Below, in pieces: positions 1 through 13,781 of a DNA stretch of 64,000 nucleotides. Below the pieces are notes generated by a model. That model was not told where the DNA came from. It searched no databases and worked only from the letters and a program-made list of their open reading frames with translations. The position numbers and the translations under genes were made by a program. The stretch is taken from assembly GCF_001522545.3 (NCBI RefSeq), contig NC_031769.1, positions 74,555,356 to 74,619,355 on the forward strand, in the 5' to 3' direction. Source of the DNA: Parus major (Eukaryota > Chordata > Aves > Passeriformes > Paridae). Numbering within the stretch: position 1 is the first letter of the stretch; each line of letters begins with the position of its first letter.

Positions 1-2480
1 ACTTTCTCAATATGTATCAGCTAGGAAAAGTCAACATAACAAATGTGCTCTAGTCTCAGTAATGATAACATGTGTCTGGAAATACAGTATGTGAAGTCTT
101 ACAGACATTGAAGTATAATCTTTAGTGAATAAAACACCCCAACTATGTTCAAAACTGTAGCTAGTGGATGAACTGGGAGACTATCATGTTCTACTTAAAA
201 AATAAAATTTAAATTACATTTTTAAAGAAACACTAGTAAGTAAAACTATAACACATTTCACAAATAAGGCTGTCCTGGTAGTATTGTCTTGAACCTAAAT
301 AAGATATAGAGCTTGACATTCTTTTAAATCTCTCTTTCATTTTAGATTCATATGTATGCACAACTGAGTCACTACAGAATTTCCTTTTGAGATCTCAAAC
401 AATCATTAGATCCACCACCCTTAGTTTTATTTCAGATAAACTGAAGAGTATGCTGGAAATTTCATCCCTATCCTCCAAAAAATAGCATGAATAATCAAAG
501 TTATTGATTGAAATACTTAAGTCCCAAATTCTCACAGGCAGTCTATTTCTCTTGAAGTCAGATCCTAAACACCATTTGCTTCCAGTGTTCCAAGAATCAG
601 GATGGTTAATTCCTCTGAGCTAGCAAAATTTTTCTGGCATAAAGCAGCTTATGAATTTTGGCTAATGCACTATATGTCAGGTGATATTTTGTCATAATAC
701 TTTACATGACTTTTAACTATTCTTAGTTCATTTTATTTTTAAGTATTGAAGCCAGCAGTAACTTAATTTTGTGATTTTGTACCACACTAAGGTGTTTGCA
801 CTGTCTTTTTATCAACATGAACACAGATGCTGTTTCTTGTACCAGTGTGCACTATTCACAATATTAGATACAAATATATATATTCTTAACAATTTTATAC
901 AGTTTTAACGAATAATAATAAAAAAAATGTTCCCTATAAAGTTACTTGTTTAGGAAAGAGAAAGCAATATGTAAAGTAGGCCTTAATTTTCATTGTGGTT
1001 TGGTCTTATAATTCTTTCTCAAAAAATAAATCAATTATTTAATACACACCATACACGTAGGATTGTTAATCTTGATAATGATCATAGAAATATAACACCT
1101 TTCAGTCCCTGTTATATTCACTTAATTGATATTTCTGCATTCTTTCTCCCATTCTCTCCTCTGGAAGATAATTATCCTAGAGGTATTATGCTTTTAATGA
1201 ATGAGCGTAAATATAATTCTGCAAGGTACAGTTCATAAAATTTAGGAAGCCTCAAATCACAAAAATGTTCTACAACAGCATGAAACTTTCAGGATGTGAA
1301 ATAGTATTCAATGTACCTATGTCATCAGAAATGCAAGATTTATTTCATACTACCAAGTATGGATTAAATCCACCAACAAAACATTCAAGATCTAAATTTG
1401 AACTATGGAATGATGTAGGGATAACTATGCTCTGCTTTTGGAATGCAGCATTGGTTTCTCAGCGTAGTGACTTATATTAAAAATTAATAAGAGTAAAACC
1501 TGAAGACTTTCCTTTGAATATTTTGTAATTCTGAATAATTTCCTTTAAATATTGGTGATTTTGCCAATTACAGAATTAATTATTCAAGGGCAACTTTAGG
1601 ATTATCTAGATAATAGTCCCATTCATGTATTGCAAGAATGAAAATCTTAATCAAATTCAACTAAGTTTTCTAGGTGCCTTAATTTAAACTTTGCCTATTT
1701 TCCTATGAATTATCTAGCCCGAGAATTGCATTTGACATGCAAAGATATAACCTCCATGGAAATGACAGCTAGAAGTTTTTTACAAGTAATTACACAAGTG
1801 CATATAGGTATATACAGTTGTAGATATCAGCATCCAAAAAACCACACTTCAGAAGTTTCTGTTTGAAAATTAAAAAGTCATAATGCTCCAGGACTATTAA
1901 AATGTATCCACCAAGAAAACTGAAATGGAAGTAAAGTGTGCATCAGGATAAAAGAGTTTGCCTGTCCAGCAGTAGTATTTTGTAGTGAATGACCCTCTTA
2001 TCTGCATTTAGCATGTTGATTACTCAGACCACTGAAGCACAGGGTGCTGTGCAAATCCATCAGTCAATAAGGTAAATTTATAATGATCACCCTTCTGGGC
2101 AAACTAGGGGATGAACTAGTCATTAACTGTTTTCTTCTAGCTGAGGAAATCTGTTCCCCTGTTGATAAATATTCAACAAACAAACAGAAAATCCACAGAA
2201 AAGCGAAAGGCTGTAGTTGAAAGTGATTGTGCTTAAGCACAGCTTAATAACAGAAAGCATCTCTTTTTAACCTACAAGACTCTGATAGATGTGTTCATCA
2301 ATAACATAATTGGTTTAATGACACAGGAAGCTGCTGTTAGGGTGGCTTCAAGTTAGGGAAAATGACTTCTCTTAAATGTGTTGGAAGCAATGTACAAACT
2401 GATGGCCAGCATTCCACTGAAGCAAGGAGCAAAACAGGGACTTATCTCACATGCTTCCACTGACTGTAGCTGAATGTTCC
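1..2480. other. AT-rich unique non-coding DNA
   Basis: I see no coding exon, RNA gene or recognisable repeat here. Open frames are short (81 codons or fewer) and have no domain-like content. The stretch at about 2210-2335 is less repetitive and holds several TAAT-type and inverted AAGC/GCTT motifs, so it could be a conserved non-coding element, but this cannot be tested from one sequence. Confidence 0.6.
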
Positions 2481-2484
2481 TTGC

Positions 2485-3110
2485 AGGCATGCAAAGGGTG
2501 GCTTCATTCCAGACTCCTGCCAAGGCTCCCTTTGTGGGGTAACACCCTGATGTGGCTGGGGGCCGGAGCCAGGGCTGGAGCTGGAGCCTGGGGCCAGAGG
2601 TCGAGGCTGGGGCTGTCTATAGAACCTTCTGGAAAATTGCTGCTAGTGTGGGAAGGAGGTGCTTGTACCACACACAGGACAGCTGGGGGGAAGGGAGTAC
2701 AGCTGGGCAGGGGCCAGGGTGATGGAGGGCAGTCCTGTGCCATGGCATGGCTGTGGGAGACATCTCCTAGCCCGTGATGGAAGGGAGTGGCAAGGAGTGG
2801 GCTTTGAGGAGGTGGAGAGAGCCCTGAAAGTCACCTGGTTTTATTCTTTTGTGGGCCCCTCCTTTTAGAGGCCTCTGCTGTGGCCCTGTACCTTGCTGTT
2901 CATATCACCTGCCAGGGTGCCAGGGTGGGAGCTCTGCTTGCTGCTGGGTTTGCTGTAGGAGGAGTGTTTTGGTGGTCCTGGCTGCATTTGCTGAGGGGGA
3001 AGCCAGCCTTGGAGGGGCCAAGAGTGAGGTTTTTGCAAAACTGGGGAGTTAAATCTCAGGGAAACTTGTCTGATAAACTGCAACCAAGACCTGTTTTTGG
3101 TGGATGAGAT
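2485..3110. other. GC-rich island of unknown origin
   Basis: This roughly 600-base block is visibly richer in G and C than the AT-rich DNA on both sides. It has repeated GGAGC/GGGGC motifs around 2555-2612 and several overlapping open frames of 63-108 codons, which are expected when stop codons are scarce in GC-rich DNA. None of these frames resembles a known protein. The block could be an old transposable element, a promoter-like island or a relic of a longer insert. I recognise no TE family and no clear LTR ends. CpG dinucleotides are few, so it is not a typical CpG island. Confidence 0.4.
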
Positions 3111-4798
3111 GCCAGGCACTAAGGCTAAATTCTTTTAGGCAAGAAGTGATTTAGGAGAAAAGGGGGAAGAGGTAGGGGCCTCTGGAGGTGATGAATACAG
3201 GACTGCTAGAGAACCAGATTTGTAGCATAAGGATTGGAGGTGGAAATCCTATTTACTGAGTAAGGCCATTCTGTGGATCCTCGGCTTGAGGGCTGTATTG
3301 TATCTTGGACAATTCTGGATGATGGTAAGACAGGGAAGTGAGAAGTATTCAGCTCTGAAGACTGGGGTTGAGGCGGTTGAGTTTAGTTTCACTTTCCTCT
3401 TTTTACCAAAACACTAAACCATGTTGAATGACACTCCTATGTTGATGGTAAACCAGTCTAATCTGAGTGTTTCAGACTTGGAGTGGTATTCATTTAGTGT
3501 GCAAATGCAAATGAAACAACATCAAGAGAGCCTCAGAGAGATGTGCAGCTGACGAATGTTTCACGGATTCATGTGCTGAGTTAATTCAGCCAGGCTGCTG
3601 GCAGATGGAGGGAGTCTCTGGCCTTTGCCTTACTTAATCTTGCCATCCCATTGACTGCGGCCAGAGTAGCCCTTGAACAAGCTGTCATTCCTCACTGCTA
3701 CCAGAGCTGTTGCCAGCAATTCCCACAGCACTTTGGTAACTATCCATGACCTCCTCGTTGCAGGAGTCTTTGGTTTTCTAAAATTGTTTTTTTCATTCAA
3801 GCTGTCAGTCTCTTACAAAAATGTAGAAAAATGATAGGCAGTTCATGAAATGACAATGACTTTATGGCATAGGCTCACATTCAGAGATTAATTTTGCCCC
3901 AACTCTCAAGCACAATACTGACCACAAAAAAGATTATCCTTTCTCCTTTCCAGGAGAAAGAGATTTCTTGCAATTCCCAGGTTCAGGGGGAAGGACCCAG
4001 GAAGGATGATAATGGATTAATGAACTCATAACTGATGCCATTTGAACTGTTGTGAAAACATTGTTTACTGAACTGCATAATGGGAATGAAAACAACATTC
4101 TTTATGTTCTCACTCCCCAAATCTAGTGCCTACAACTCACATTTAAGTGTTCAGTCAACTTCTGTATTTTATTCAAATGATTGCTTAATAATACTGAGTG
4201 ACATCAGCTAAACTGTGGTAACTGGAAAAACCCAAAAAACCTATATTAGACAAGCATTCATACATAGTACAATTTCTACCGTCTTCTTTATCAAATGTTA
4301 AACTGGAAAAAAAAAATTAGCTAGGGCTAGTTCTCAGTGGAATTTAGAATTATTTCATTGGGAAAATATATTTTTGTCATGATTCCCTCTAACAGGATAT
4401 TTATGGACTGGTGATGAAACCACTTAAAACATACACAAAATGTATTCTGGTTCTCCTTGCTCTCTGTCTTTATTGAGTCACCTATAAGTAGGTGTAAGAT
4501 TTAAAATCACTGAATTTTTATCTGGCTCACTGAAGTTCTCCAATATTTTTTTCAGAAAGGCCTTATAAAGCAATCTGTTAGGAAAAAAATTAGAATGTAT
4601 CTGTGAAAGAAAATGTAGGTGATTTCCAAAAAAAAGCACAATCTCTTCACTCTGCTGCCATTGAAATGTATGTTTGGTAGGTTTCTTCCAGTATACATGC
4701 AAATGGATACATTTCTATAATTGTTTTATTTCAGATGGACTCAATTAGTAGCAATCAACATGATTTAGGTAATTCAAAGAAAATAAATTCTCTGCTTT
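3111..4798. other. Unique non-coding DNA
   Basis: No gene or repeat recognised. The part at about 3540-3790 is more balanced in base composition and free of simple repeats, and might be a conserved non-coding element. That is a guess from texture only. Confidence 0.5.
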
Positions 4799-4803
4799 GT
4801 CCT
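4799..4803. repeat. Left target-site duplication of the solo LTR
   Basis: The sequence GTCCT directly abuts the left end of the LTR and is repeated exactly at 6071-6075. Confidence 0.75.
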
Positions 4804-6070
4804 TGTTGTGGTTTTAAAGCAGTAACTAAAAAATTACAAGAAAACTTACTTATTTTTTGCTGTGAGATATGGATTAGAACAAGAGCAAAACAGGCTTAAA
4901 ACTTAAAAGGAATAAAGAAAGTTTATTAACAAAACTACAAGAATAAAACCACCAGAATAAACTTCCAGAAAATCCTTTTGTCCTCCACTACTCAACCATT
5001 CCTTTGTACACGTGACAACATAGAGACAAAAATCTTTGGAACTTTGGTGTTTAAAACAGTCTCACTTCCTGCTAGAGTCTTTTCATCAGTCTTTGTAGAG
5101 AAACAGAAGTTTTCTTCTGCTAATCTATGGAGTTTCTCACAAGAAAACTATTTCTGCTATAGTTTTCTATTTCTCTGATGCCAGCTGCCCGGAAATCTGC
5201 CATCAGAGTTCACTCCTCCCATTTCACATCACTCTGAGGTGTGTAATGGGCCATGAGTCTAGGGATGTCATTTGAAGGATGAGTTATTCATAGGCAAAAG
5301 TCTTCTTCATCTGTCTCTGTGAGCTTCGCTGGAAAACAGTTTTCTCATTGCCCCTCAAGGCCCCAAATCTTTGCTTCACTCTGTTTCAGCAACTCACTGT
5401 ATCACAATTACTCTACTTTTTGCTCAAAATCCACACTTTGAACACTCTATTCGTCCCTATATACTGTGTCATGAATTAAAGGAGTTCTTTCAAGACCTTA
5501 TTGTCCATTTCCATAGCTTTAACAGAAAAATATTTCAGCTTATAAAGCATCTCCTTATTCTCTGTTCCACATCTAAAACTTAACTCTTTTCTTCACTGTC
5601 TTCTTCATGTTGATTGTCTCTCTCTTTCTCTGTCTCTCTGGGAAAAAGGAGTAATCTGTACCTTTTATCCAGGTAGTAAAAGAATTAAAAGAATTGGAAA
5701 AGCTGCAAGTATTCATGGTGTCAGGTTTCAGTTCAGTGGCAGAAACTACAAACTAAACCAGGCTGGCTGGCTCCGTTTCTCTTCCCCCCCCGCCCTCTGC
5801 GGCCTTGTCCAGCCTGGCAGGGGGGGAAGGCTGAGAAAGAGCCTTGTTACTTTTTCAAAAGCCGGAAAGTAAAAAAAAGAGCACGAGAACTCTGGTTTTA
5901 CATCTTAAGGTGGTGTTCACAAGTTGATTTCACTTTTCAATAGTCAAAACTGCTGTCAATTCTTAGAAATGACTGATAATTAGTCAGGAGAAAAGACTCC
6001 CATCAGCCACCAGCAGCTTCAACTTCCTTAGCTCCCAAAGCTATCTTAAAGGTAAAGTCACCTCATGACA
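4804..6070 (-). mobile_element. Solo LTR of an endogenous retrovirus, minus orientation
   Basis: Read on the minus strand, the element starts TGTCATGAGG (right end, 6070) and ends CCACAACA (left end, 4804), the TG...CA ends expected of an LTR. The five bases GTCCT occur immediately outside both ends (4799-4803 and 6071-6075), as expected for an integration duplication. On the minus strand there is a TATA-like TATATAG near 5456-5463 and an AATAAA-type signal near 4922-4927 (TTTATT on the plus strand). A C-rich run and its G-rich partner lie at about 5780-5830. At 1267 bp it is long for an LTR, with no internal retroviral genes beside it, so it is a solo LTR left by LTR-LTR recombination. The 5-bp duplication fits ERVL-like or some other ERV groups; the family is not named. 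Short open frames inside it are not genes. Confidence 0.8.
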
Positions 6071-6075
6071 GTCCT
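6071..6075. repeat. Right target-site duplication of the solo LTR
   Basis: The sequence GTCCT directly abuts the right end of the LTR and matches 4799-4803 exactly. Confidence 0.75.
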
Positions 6076-8305
6076 AAATACAAAAATTCCAAACCTAATC
6101 AAAGAAAGAATATCCAAAACCAACCACCAACTGAAATTTCAGAGCTTGTGTCATCTCTTACCTTGGGCCAAATGAAAAGTCTGCTATCTGAAGATATTTC
6201 CTCAGTTCAACTTCTTATAGCAAAGGGTCCATAACTTAAATATAAATGCAGCTCTTATGTTTTTATTTGACAAGTGAGAGCAGAGTTTTTACTTCATTCT
6301 GCTGTTGTTTACAGGCTGTCAAAATATTTGCATGGTTTTTGGTTTTTTTTTCACTTTCAAGTGCTATTATGTACAGTCATTTGCTGAATTCAAAAGGCAA
6401 ATAGTCTAGGAGGTTTTTGTGAGCCAAATGATAAAGGACTTTATTCTTAAGAGCATTTAATTTTCCAACCGGATTTTAATATAATGACCAAGCACTCAAA
6501 TGATATTTTTTAAATTACCTTGTGAATTATTTCCAAATGCTAGTGGAATATGTAGAACTCTTCCATCAAAATTGCAACTGGGGCATGGTCAGTGCAGGAG
6601 CTGTTACTTATCCATATTATCTCTTATTTTATATAGCTGCCTGTTATAATTTTCTTCTGGCCTGAAGTCTTGCCCATGTATTTATTGTTGTTGAGTACTT
6701 CCTTTTTTTCTTTCCAGATAAATCTCAGTGTATTTTGGTAACACTGCAACCCAGGTATTGTTTTACTGGGATACACATGGCAGCCAACAAGAGAGAATCT
6801 TGAATTGCACGCATAGAAAATTTTATGGAAGATGAACAAAGGATTTCTTTGCAAGTTAATAGGATGTATGAACATGTATAAGGAGAAGTTGTTATTTAGA
6901 AAAATTCCCTCAGTGAATCTACTTTTTTTTTATTTTTTAACATGCTCTTTAAACTTTCTGTCTGTGCTTGTGGAATATTCTATTGTATGTGCATCAGATA
7001 CTCACCTACGGTTTCCTGCAAGTAGTGGAGTTATTCTGATATAGTACAAACTCCAAGATAGTGCAGACCTGGTATTTAATATTTAAATTCTAGTATTTAA
7101 CTTCTAATCTGTATCATAGTATAATAATTTATGAGTTATGCTACATGAAGTGAGGGATCTTGAGTAGATGCTGTTTTTTAATTAATATTGATATAGTTAA
7201 CTTTTAACATTTGCCAGTTTTCATTGCAAAATTTCCCTTTATCAGAGAGGATTGAAAATTTGACAAATTAACATTGATTCTGAAGCAAAATTGCACTGTT
7301 GGTTCACTGGTATCAGCATTAGTGACATGTACAGTCACATTATTCCTTAGGCACAAACCTTGTCTGAGTTGTGTGCAGAATACAAATATGGAAACATGTA
7401 TTGATACTGAAACTATAACACTAATTACTATTAATTAAAATTAAGCCACTTTTCTACCGTGAAGGATTATTCATCACATGACAATTTTATATAAAGATTG
7501 AGTATCTTTCAAGTTTAATATTGTAGTTTAAGTGAATATTGGGTGATGTGTGCAGATGAAGTCCTCTGATATTTTGGTTGGTTGGTTGGCTGTTAGGTTG
7601 ATTGGTTTGGGGTTTTTGGTTCTGTACTATGTAAGAGGATCAATCAAGTTAATCATGATGATCTTCTCTGTCTTACTCTCAACTCACTAAATTTTTTAGA
7701 AAAAAATAGTTACTCTCATGTCTTCACAGATCAGATCCCATGATTTTTTAATTCTTTTTTTTGCATAATAGTGTTTTTATCTCAGGTCTGTGTCAGTCAG
7801 GATTTTTTTAAAGCATCATTGGATCAGATAGAAATTTTCACAGATATTTTAGTATTGTTCAGCTGCTTGTTCAGACTTTGAAGCCTGAAGAAAGGCACAA
7901 GATATATTATCAACAAATGACATACACATTTTGAAATCAGGAGCCTTGAGTGGGGATTCTAAATTGATAGGTAACTCAGGGTCATTGTTAAATGTTGATT
8001 TTTCTATCATTTCTGGTTTTCTGTGTGCAAAAAATAAACATGTGTCTACACTGTGTGTCTAACACTCCAAAATGTTGGGGAATAGGATATGAAGATAAAT
8101 ATTTTAGCTTAGTAAAGCCTTAAAACACTTTTCTAGAATATACAGGCCCTTGAATATCTCTGCAGACAATAAAACCACAACTGTTACTCCTCAGTTCCCC
8201 ATAATTTCTGTTTTCATAGAAGGTAGGCAATGCACTTGCAATATTATTATACCATACCATTTTCTTGAAGGTGGAGGGCAATTGAAAACATATGCAAAGC
8301 TACCT
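6076..8305. other. AT-rich unique non-coding DNA
   Basis: No gene recognised. A short GGTT-repeat tract (GGTTGGTTGG type) lies at 7572-7620. The rest is unremarkable AT-rich DNA. Confidence 0.6.
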
Positions 8306-8366
8306 TCACAGAATCACAGAATATTCAGAGTTGGAAGGGTCGCAAAAGAAACATCTAGCCCTTTCT
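8306..8366 (-). mobile_element. CR1 retroposon, short 3' end fragment, minus orientation
   Basis: The segment opens with two copies of the octamer TCACAGAA, the reverse complement of the tandem octamer that closes CR1 elements. It is followed by a GTTGGAAGGG-type motif and a CATCTAGCCC-type motif, the usual order at a CR1 3' end. Only about 60 bases survive; CR1 copies are usually severely 5'-truncated. Confidence 0.85.
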
Positions 8367-11300
8367 GAAAGTAGTTTGCTTTGTATTTTAAAGGAATTAT
8401 TTATTGTAATTTGCAAACTTTCAATTCAGATTTTCCTCTAAATAATGAGAATATTTGAGAAGTACTGTCTCTTGGTGTTTGAAGGACTTCTTGCGAAAGT
8501 TATAATTTAAAAAAATAATTCTGTGGATTTTAATATTAGCAGACATCAAGTATTTGACAGGGAAAAAATACATAATTTACTAGGGGGAAAAAAGTATTTC
8601 TCCCATAAAAATATATTGAGCTGCTTTGTCTTTCAGGAGTTTTCCAAGTCTAGACAAGTTCTGAGAGTACACCATAGAACAACTATTTTTCTCTTTGTAG
8701 CATTGAACATGTATCACTGAAGTAGCTGGATTATATATGTTTTCAATAAGAAAATATGGGGGTTTCCTGCTATTATGCAAGACATGAATTTTACCTGAAT
8801 GTTGTAGCAAATATAAGGTGATCATTAGGAGGCAGTCAAAAAGAATATTTATAATAATATAGAAGAAACACAGGATGATGCCCTATATTAATCTTTAGGG
8901 TGAAGAAGAACATCAGTTGTGCCAGATTCCCTCAGTAGATTCAAAAAGGGGTTTTTTTAAGCACTTCTCCCTCTCAGGTGTGTTTTTGCCACCAGAAATG
9001 ACAGCACATGGAGGAAAACGTGCAAGATGCATTCCAGTGCAGCAGCCTATTCATAAATGTGATATTGTATGTTTCATACCTGATGTTTTTTATGATTGTG
9101 GACATTTGCACCTTCAGAAGTAATTAAGAGCAAACAAAAGACCTGCACGTAAGGAAACAAAAGCTTAAAATTATCTATATGGCTTTGTGCTGTAACTACT
9201 GTAAGTGTATAACTAAGAATTTTTTTATCTTAGGAACAGGTATGCTACAGCAACTGTTGCAAGGGAAAGGATTTCTTTTCAGGTTATGTTGTCAGTTCTC
9301 AACAAAATGAATCACACACGCTGGGTGAGTAAAACTGTCCCTGTGTTTATGATCCCTGACTGATTCCACACATTTTATTTGCTTCCATTTCAAAGGCATT
9401 TTACTACTTTTGTACAGCAAATTGTATCTACACCATAAAGTAACAGTTGCAGCTTTTAAAAGTCTGGGATTGCATATTCCCTGGACAGTTTTCTTTTCAT
9501 AGGGACAAGTCTTGAGATACCAAAATTCTGAAAACACAGAAAATTGTTAGAGGAAATTTGGTCCCAAGTGACAAAAGGAAAATGGAAGACAAAAGAAGAA
9601 ATAAAAAATAAATAGGGTCCTATTGCTGATGAAAACCAGCTGCAGTAGTTGTACCTCTACTCCCATATGTTTGTGAATCTTGACCTCTCTTGTTAAAAGT
9701 CAAATTTTTCTAGGAAGAGCTTGATAAATGCTTCATACACATGTACATGTATAGAAAGGTGACTTGTGGTGTCAGGGCAACAGTGTGGAAAGGGACTAGC
9801 ATGGCTAGGCGATGAGAAAAAAAGGGAGGGGGTATGAAAAGTGCTGTAGACCTCTATCTTATAGCCTACTTTTCAGCTTTTACTTGCAGGCTCTGTGCAG
9901 TTACTGCTTCTCATTCTGCATATTAAGGAAAGCAGAACTTCCTGAAACTGAATAAAATTTCTTTCTTGTGCTTAATTAACAAATTTGCTGAAACTAGTTT
10001 CTTTGTTGAAAAAATCAGTATTGAGGTGCTTGTATTGGGGTTTCATTTTTCAGAGCAAGTCACTGTGAGCCCTATGGATGGTGCCTGGAGGGTTGAAAGT
10101 GGCTAATGTGAATATCAGTTAATAGTGTTCTAGTGACAAGGAGCTCTGCAATAATTTCTTGTTTATACTTCTGCATTTATAAGTATATAAACATGAAAAA
10201 TTACAAGATACTCTTTCAGTTTCTCTCAAAAATCTATCACTTAGAGCTTGACACAGATCTGACATAAGGGGTTAGAAAGCTGTGAAATCATCAGATGGCT
10301 TCTTTCCTTTGTTATGAGCTAGTCTTCTGGGGTTTCTGATCACAGCTGTCATATGGACCTTGCTGTCTTATCCGGTCCTGTGGTACCACAAGCAAGGATG
10401 CAAGAGATGTTCAGTCTATTGGATCTATTGAATTAATGAACCATCATAGAATACTTTAGAAGGCTCTGCAGCAAATTAGAAGTCAAAAAACAGAAACTGT
10501 AAAAGGCAGCTGTAGTACTTTGTAGCAGAGTTGAAACATAACATGTGCCTGTCTTGGACAAAAATCTTAGGTAATTGCAGGAAATTTGTGGTACAGATGA
10601 AAACTGAAGATGCTTAGAGCATGCTGTTAGATTTTGTGAGAGCATTTCTTCCTAATGATAAATCTGATGACAAATCTAATCATAAACATTTATCGGATTA
10701 TCTAAAGTTTATATATAAATTTAGGAAGCAGTTTGATATTTCTTTTGCAATGACATGCAATGACTTACATTGTCCTTATCTAATCTCTGGTTAATGCAAT
10801 CTGGAAAATGTTGGAGAAAAGGTTTGGAAAAGCACTTAGAGCTCAAATTATTGATGTGTGTTGGACCCACATCATTCCAAAGAAAGAGTAAACCTATTCA
10901 ATTTTGAATCCTTTGAGAAAGAACATCCTTAATAATCACAATATTTTGATGACCGTCACTTGAGCCTTGTCTTGCAAATTTAAACCTTTTTTCTGGAATG
11001 TCTGTGCTTTGTGACACCTGCAGTTAGTGGAAAGTCCTTAGAAACCCACTGGTGAATTATTTTTTCTGCAGATTATCTGAAGTTTTGATGTAAGAGTTTT
11101 TGAATTTGAAATAAAATATAAAACAATTCTGTTAAGCTCATGTTTATCTGTTGTTCAGTAGAATGTTCAACTGACATAAACATTTCTATGTGGAATACTT
11201 AAATGTACATTTTTAAATAATATCAAATTTCCTCTTTCTCTGAAAGTCCTTCAGAATTGGGAACAGACATTACTGACATCTCAAACGGGCTGCATTTTAT

Positions 11301-11845
11301 CTGCCTTTAACTATGTATCTACTTTTTTATCCTCTGAATATACTTTATACATTAACTAGACTAAAATTTTAGTGATGTAGCAGGAATTCTGATTTTTTTG
11401 TTTGTTTTTTCTCTCCCCCATAAATCTTCCCTACCCTGCTCCCCAACTGAGACTGAACCAGTATCAAAATGGATTAGTACAACTCATGTTGAGGAAGTTT
11501 GTGTTTTTTTGTTTGTTTGTTTTGTTTTTTTAAAGTTTAGAAAGAAAAAAATAATTCAAATGACAATTAAGGAACTGGAGAAAATAGTATTCATCTGATT
11601 TTTATTCTACGTATTTAGTGAAAAATTAGTCTTAGATGTAATATGTTTGCACAAATATAATCTCTCTTCAGATGTCATACAAACATTGCAAAAATCTAAA
11701 TATATTGAAGGTGTCATAATTAATGCATGACTTTTGATACTAAGCGGTGTAAATCTTTATTGATTTATATGATGGCTTGAAACATAGAAAGCCATAGAAA
11801 AGCCATTTCTCCATAGAAATTATAGATCCAATATATATTTTTGTC
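8367..11845. other. AT-rich unique non-coding DNA
   Basis: I see no exon, RNA gene or TE. Open frames (68-81 codons) show no recognisable domains. A T/G-rich tract begins near 11394 and again at 11501-11534. Confidence 0.6.
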
Positions 11846-11873
11846 CAAAACACAAATATATATTTGTGTTTTG
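11846..11873. repeat. 28-bp perfect palindrome
   Basis: The 28 bases read identically on both strands: CAAAACACAAATAT followed by its exact reverse complement, with no spacer. It could extrude as a cruciform. The motif TTTTGTCC occurs just before it and again overlapping its right end, so it may have grown by local template switching. Confidence 0.85.
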
Positions 11874-13781
11874 TCCTTCCTCTGCTGTTGCTGACCTTTA
11901 AGAATGGTCTAACAAAGAGAAGAGGGCTGCAGTCATCTTAGTTTTGCAATTTCTTGAGCCAATTCATGAAAGACCGCTATGTAATGGGAGAAAAAAATGC
12001 TGTCCAAAGCTAGAAGGCTACTAAACCATATTAAAGGACAAGTGATGAGTGTCTGCAGTTTACTTTCATAAAAGACAAAAGCTTTAGGTCCACTTTTGAG
12101 CATCACTGTAAAAACACTGGAGTTTTTACTTCCTAGCTAGTTGTCAAGTGAAGTACCAATGCTTAAATTCACATTGAAAATTATTTTGAATCCTCCAGCT
12201 ATTATCTTAAGGATGCTGCTTAGGAAGAAAAGAATAGCCAGACCAAGTTGATCTAGTAAGAAAGTGTGCTGCAACTCTGGGAACATAGAGACAGACAGCT
12301 TTATCAATCCAAGTGGAATTTGGGAGTGAAATATTTGTGACATTTTGAGTGGAAGAAAAGTGATCTAACTGGTAATGCAGTATCTCATTCTTCACTTAAA
12401 AAGAGCAGTGCTACTGATTACTGGGCTTGACCTGAAATTAATTTGTTTATCTGAAACATAGGCACGGTGGTGGATTGAGGACATGCTTCTAGGCAAAGCC
12501 ATTATCTGAACATATTTTCTTAGCTTATAAAATGTATCTAAATGGTTATTTGGTTATTATTATATATCATTATTGGCTATTATTATCATTATTGGCTCTG
12601 TGCATTGTCTAGGAAAACAACCCCACAAACCCAATGATAAACACACCCCATAATTTCTGCACACACCCACACCCCTGTTCTGAAGGTGTTCACAGCACAT
12701 CTGAAGCTGGCAACTTCTACCATCTACCATTCATGCAAAGCAATTAACAATCATCTTTATGCATAAAAGAAAATAAATCTCCCCTTCTCCTCTTTTGTGA
12801 ATTCCACTGCATGCTGCATAAAAAATTAAAACTTTTAAAGCTGAAATTAAAAGGGAACATATTTTTAAAACTCCATGATCATTACAATATTACATTATGT
12901 TTTCTTTAATCAGTTATACAAAGACAGATCTTCTTGCTCCTTAGGATTATGCATATTTTTCTTTTTTTAAAGTCAGTTTTTGTTTTAGGAGATTATTGGC
13001 AGAGATGAGAAACTGCAAGTTTGGGTTGTGCTTTTTTTTGCCATAGCATGCAGTTTATTCCTTTTGTTATTCACAAAACAGGATAGCAAGATTAATGACA
13101 ATTTAGTGTCTCTGTACAGTCAGTTCACCCCTGTCAAGGAGAATGTTGAGACTTCCATTTTTATTCTTCCTTGTCCTCTGCTGCTGATTGTAAGAATACT
13201 AAGCAAGTTAAAGAATGTGTTTGTCACCTAGAACATCTTTCTGTTATGACCTGGATATTCATCACCAGTCTTACTTTAAAAGTGTGGAATAATGATAAAT
13301 TTGGGTGCTAGCTGGTCTAATCCAACTGTCAACCAGCAACCTTGAGCTGAGATGCTCTATTATTTTGTGAAACAAATTCGTGAGACATTCACTCTAAGTA
13401 AAATCAACTATTTAGCTTTTATTCCCCTATCACCAAAAAGGTGTGATGGTGTTTTGAACTTAATTTATGCAGCAAACAAACAGTGAAATCAGTTTCTGTC
13501 AGAACTTCCATCTTGGAAAGCAGAAAACAAAAAAGAATGTGGCAAGTGATTAATGATTGTGATTAATTCTCTAGAGGTTATGACTTCATGCCCCAGTGAT
13601 TCTTCTGTCATTACTCTAGATAAGATGCTACATTAAGCACATATGCCTTCATCCATACAGCTTGCTAAAAAGCTAGAGCTTGACCTTTAGCTTTGTATTT
13701 TTCACAAATGGACTTTAAATGCTGAATGTGTAACTTGTGCATCCTTGGCTGAAGTAAGAGGAGTGCTGTCCCTTGGGTAAA
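11874..13781. other. AT-rich unique non-coding DNA
   Basis: No gene recognised. A 19-bp unit (ATCATTATTGGCTATTATT) is repeated about 1.7 times at 12566-12597, and an A/C-rich patch lies at 12615-12670. Confidence 0.6.

Noticed and set aside
2550..2615. G-quadruplex promoter
   Set aside because: Loops of 9-15 bases are too long for a confident quadruplex and no transcription start evidence exists.
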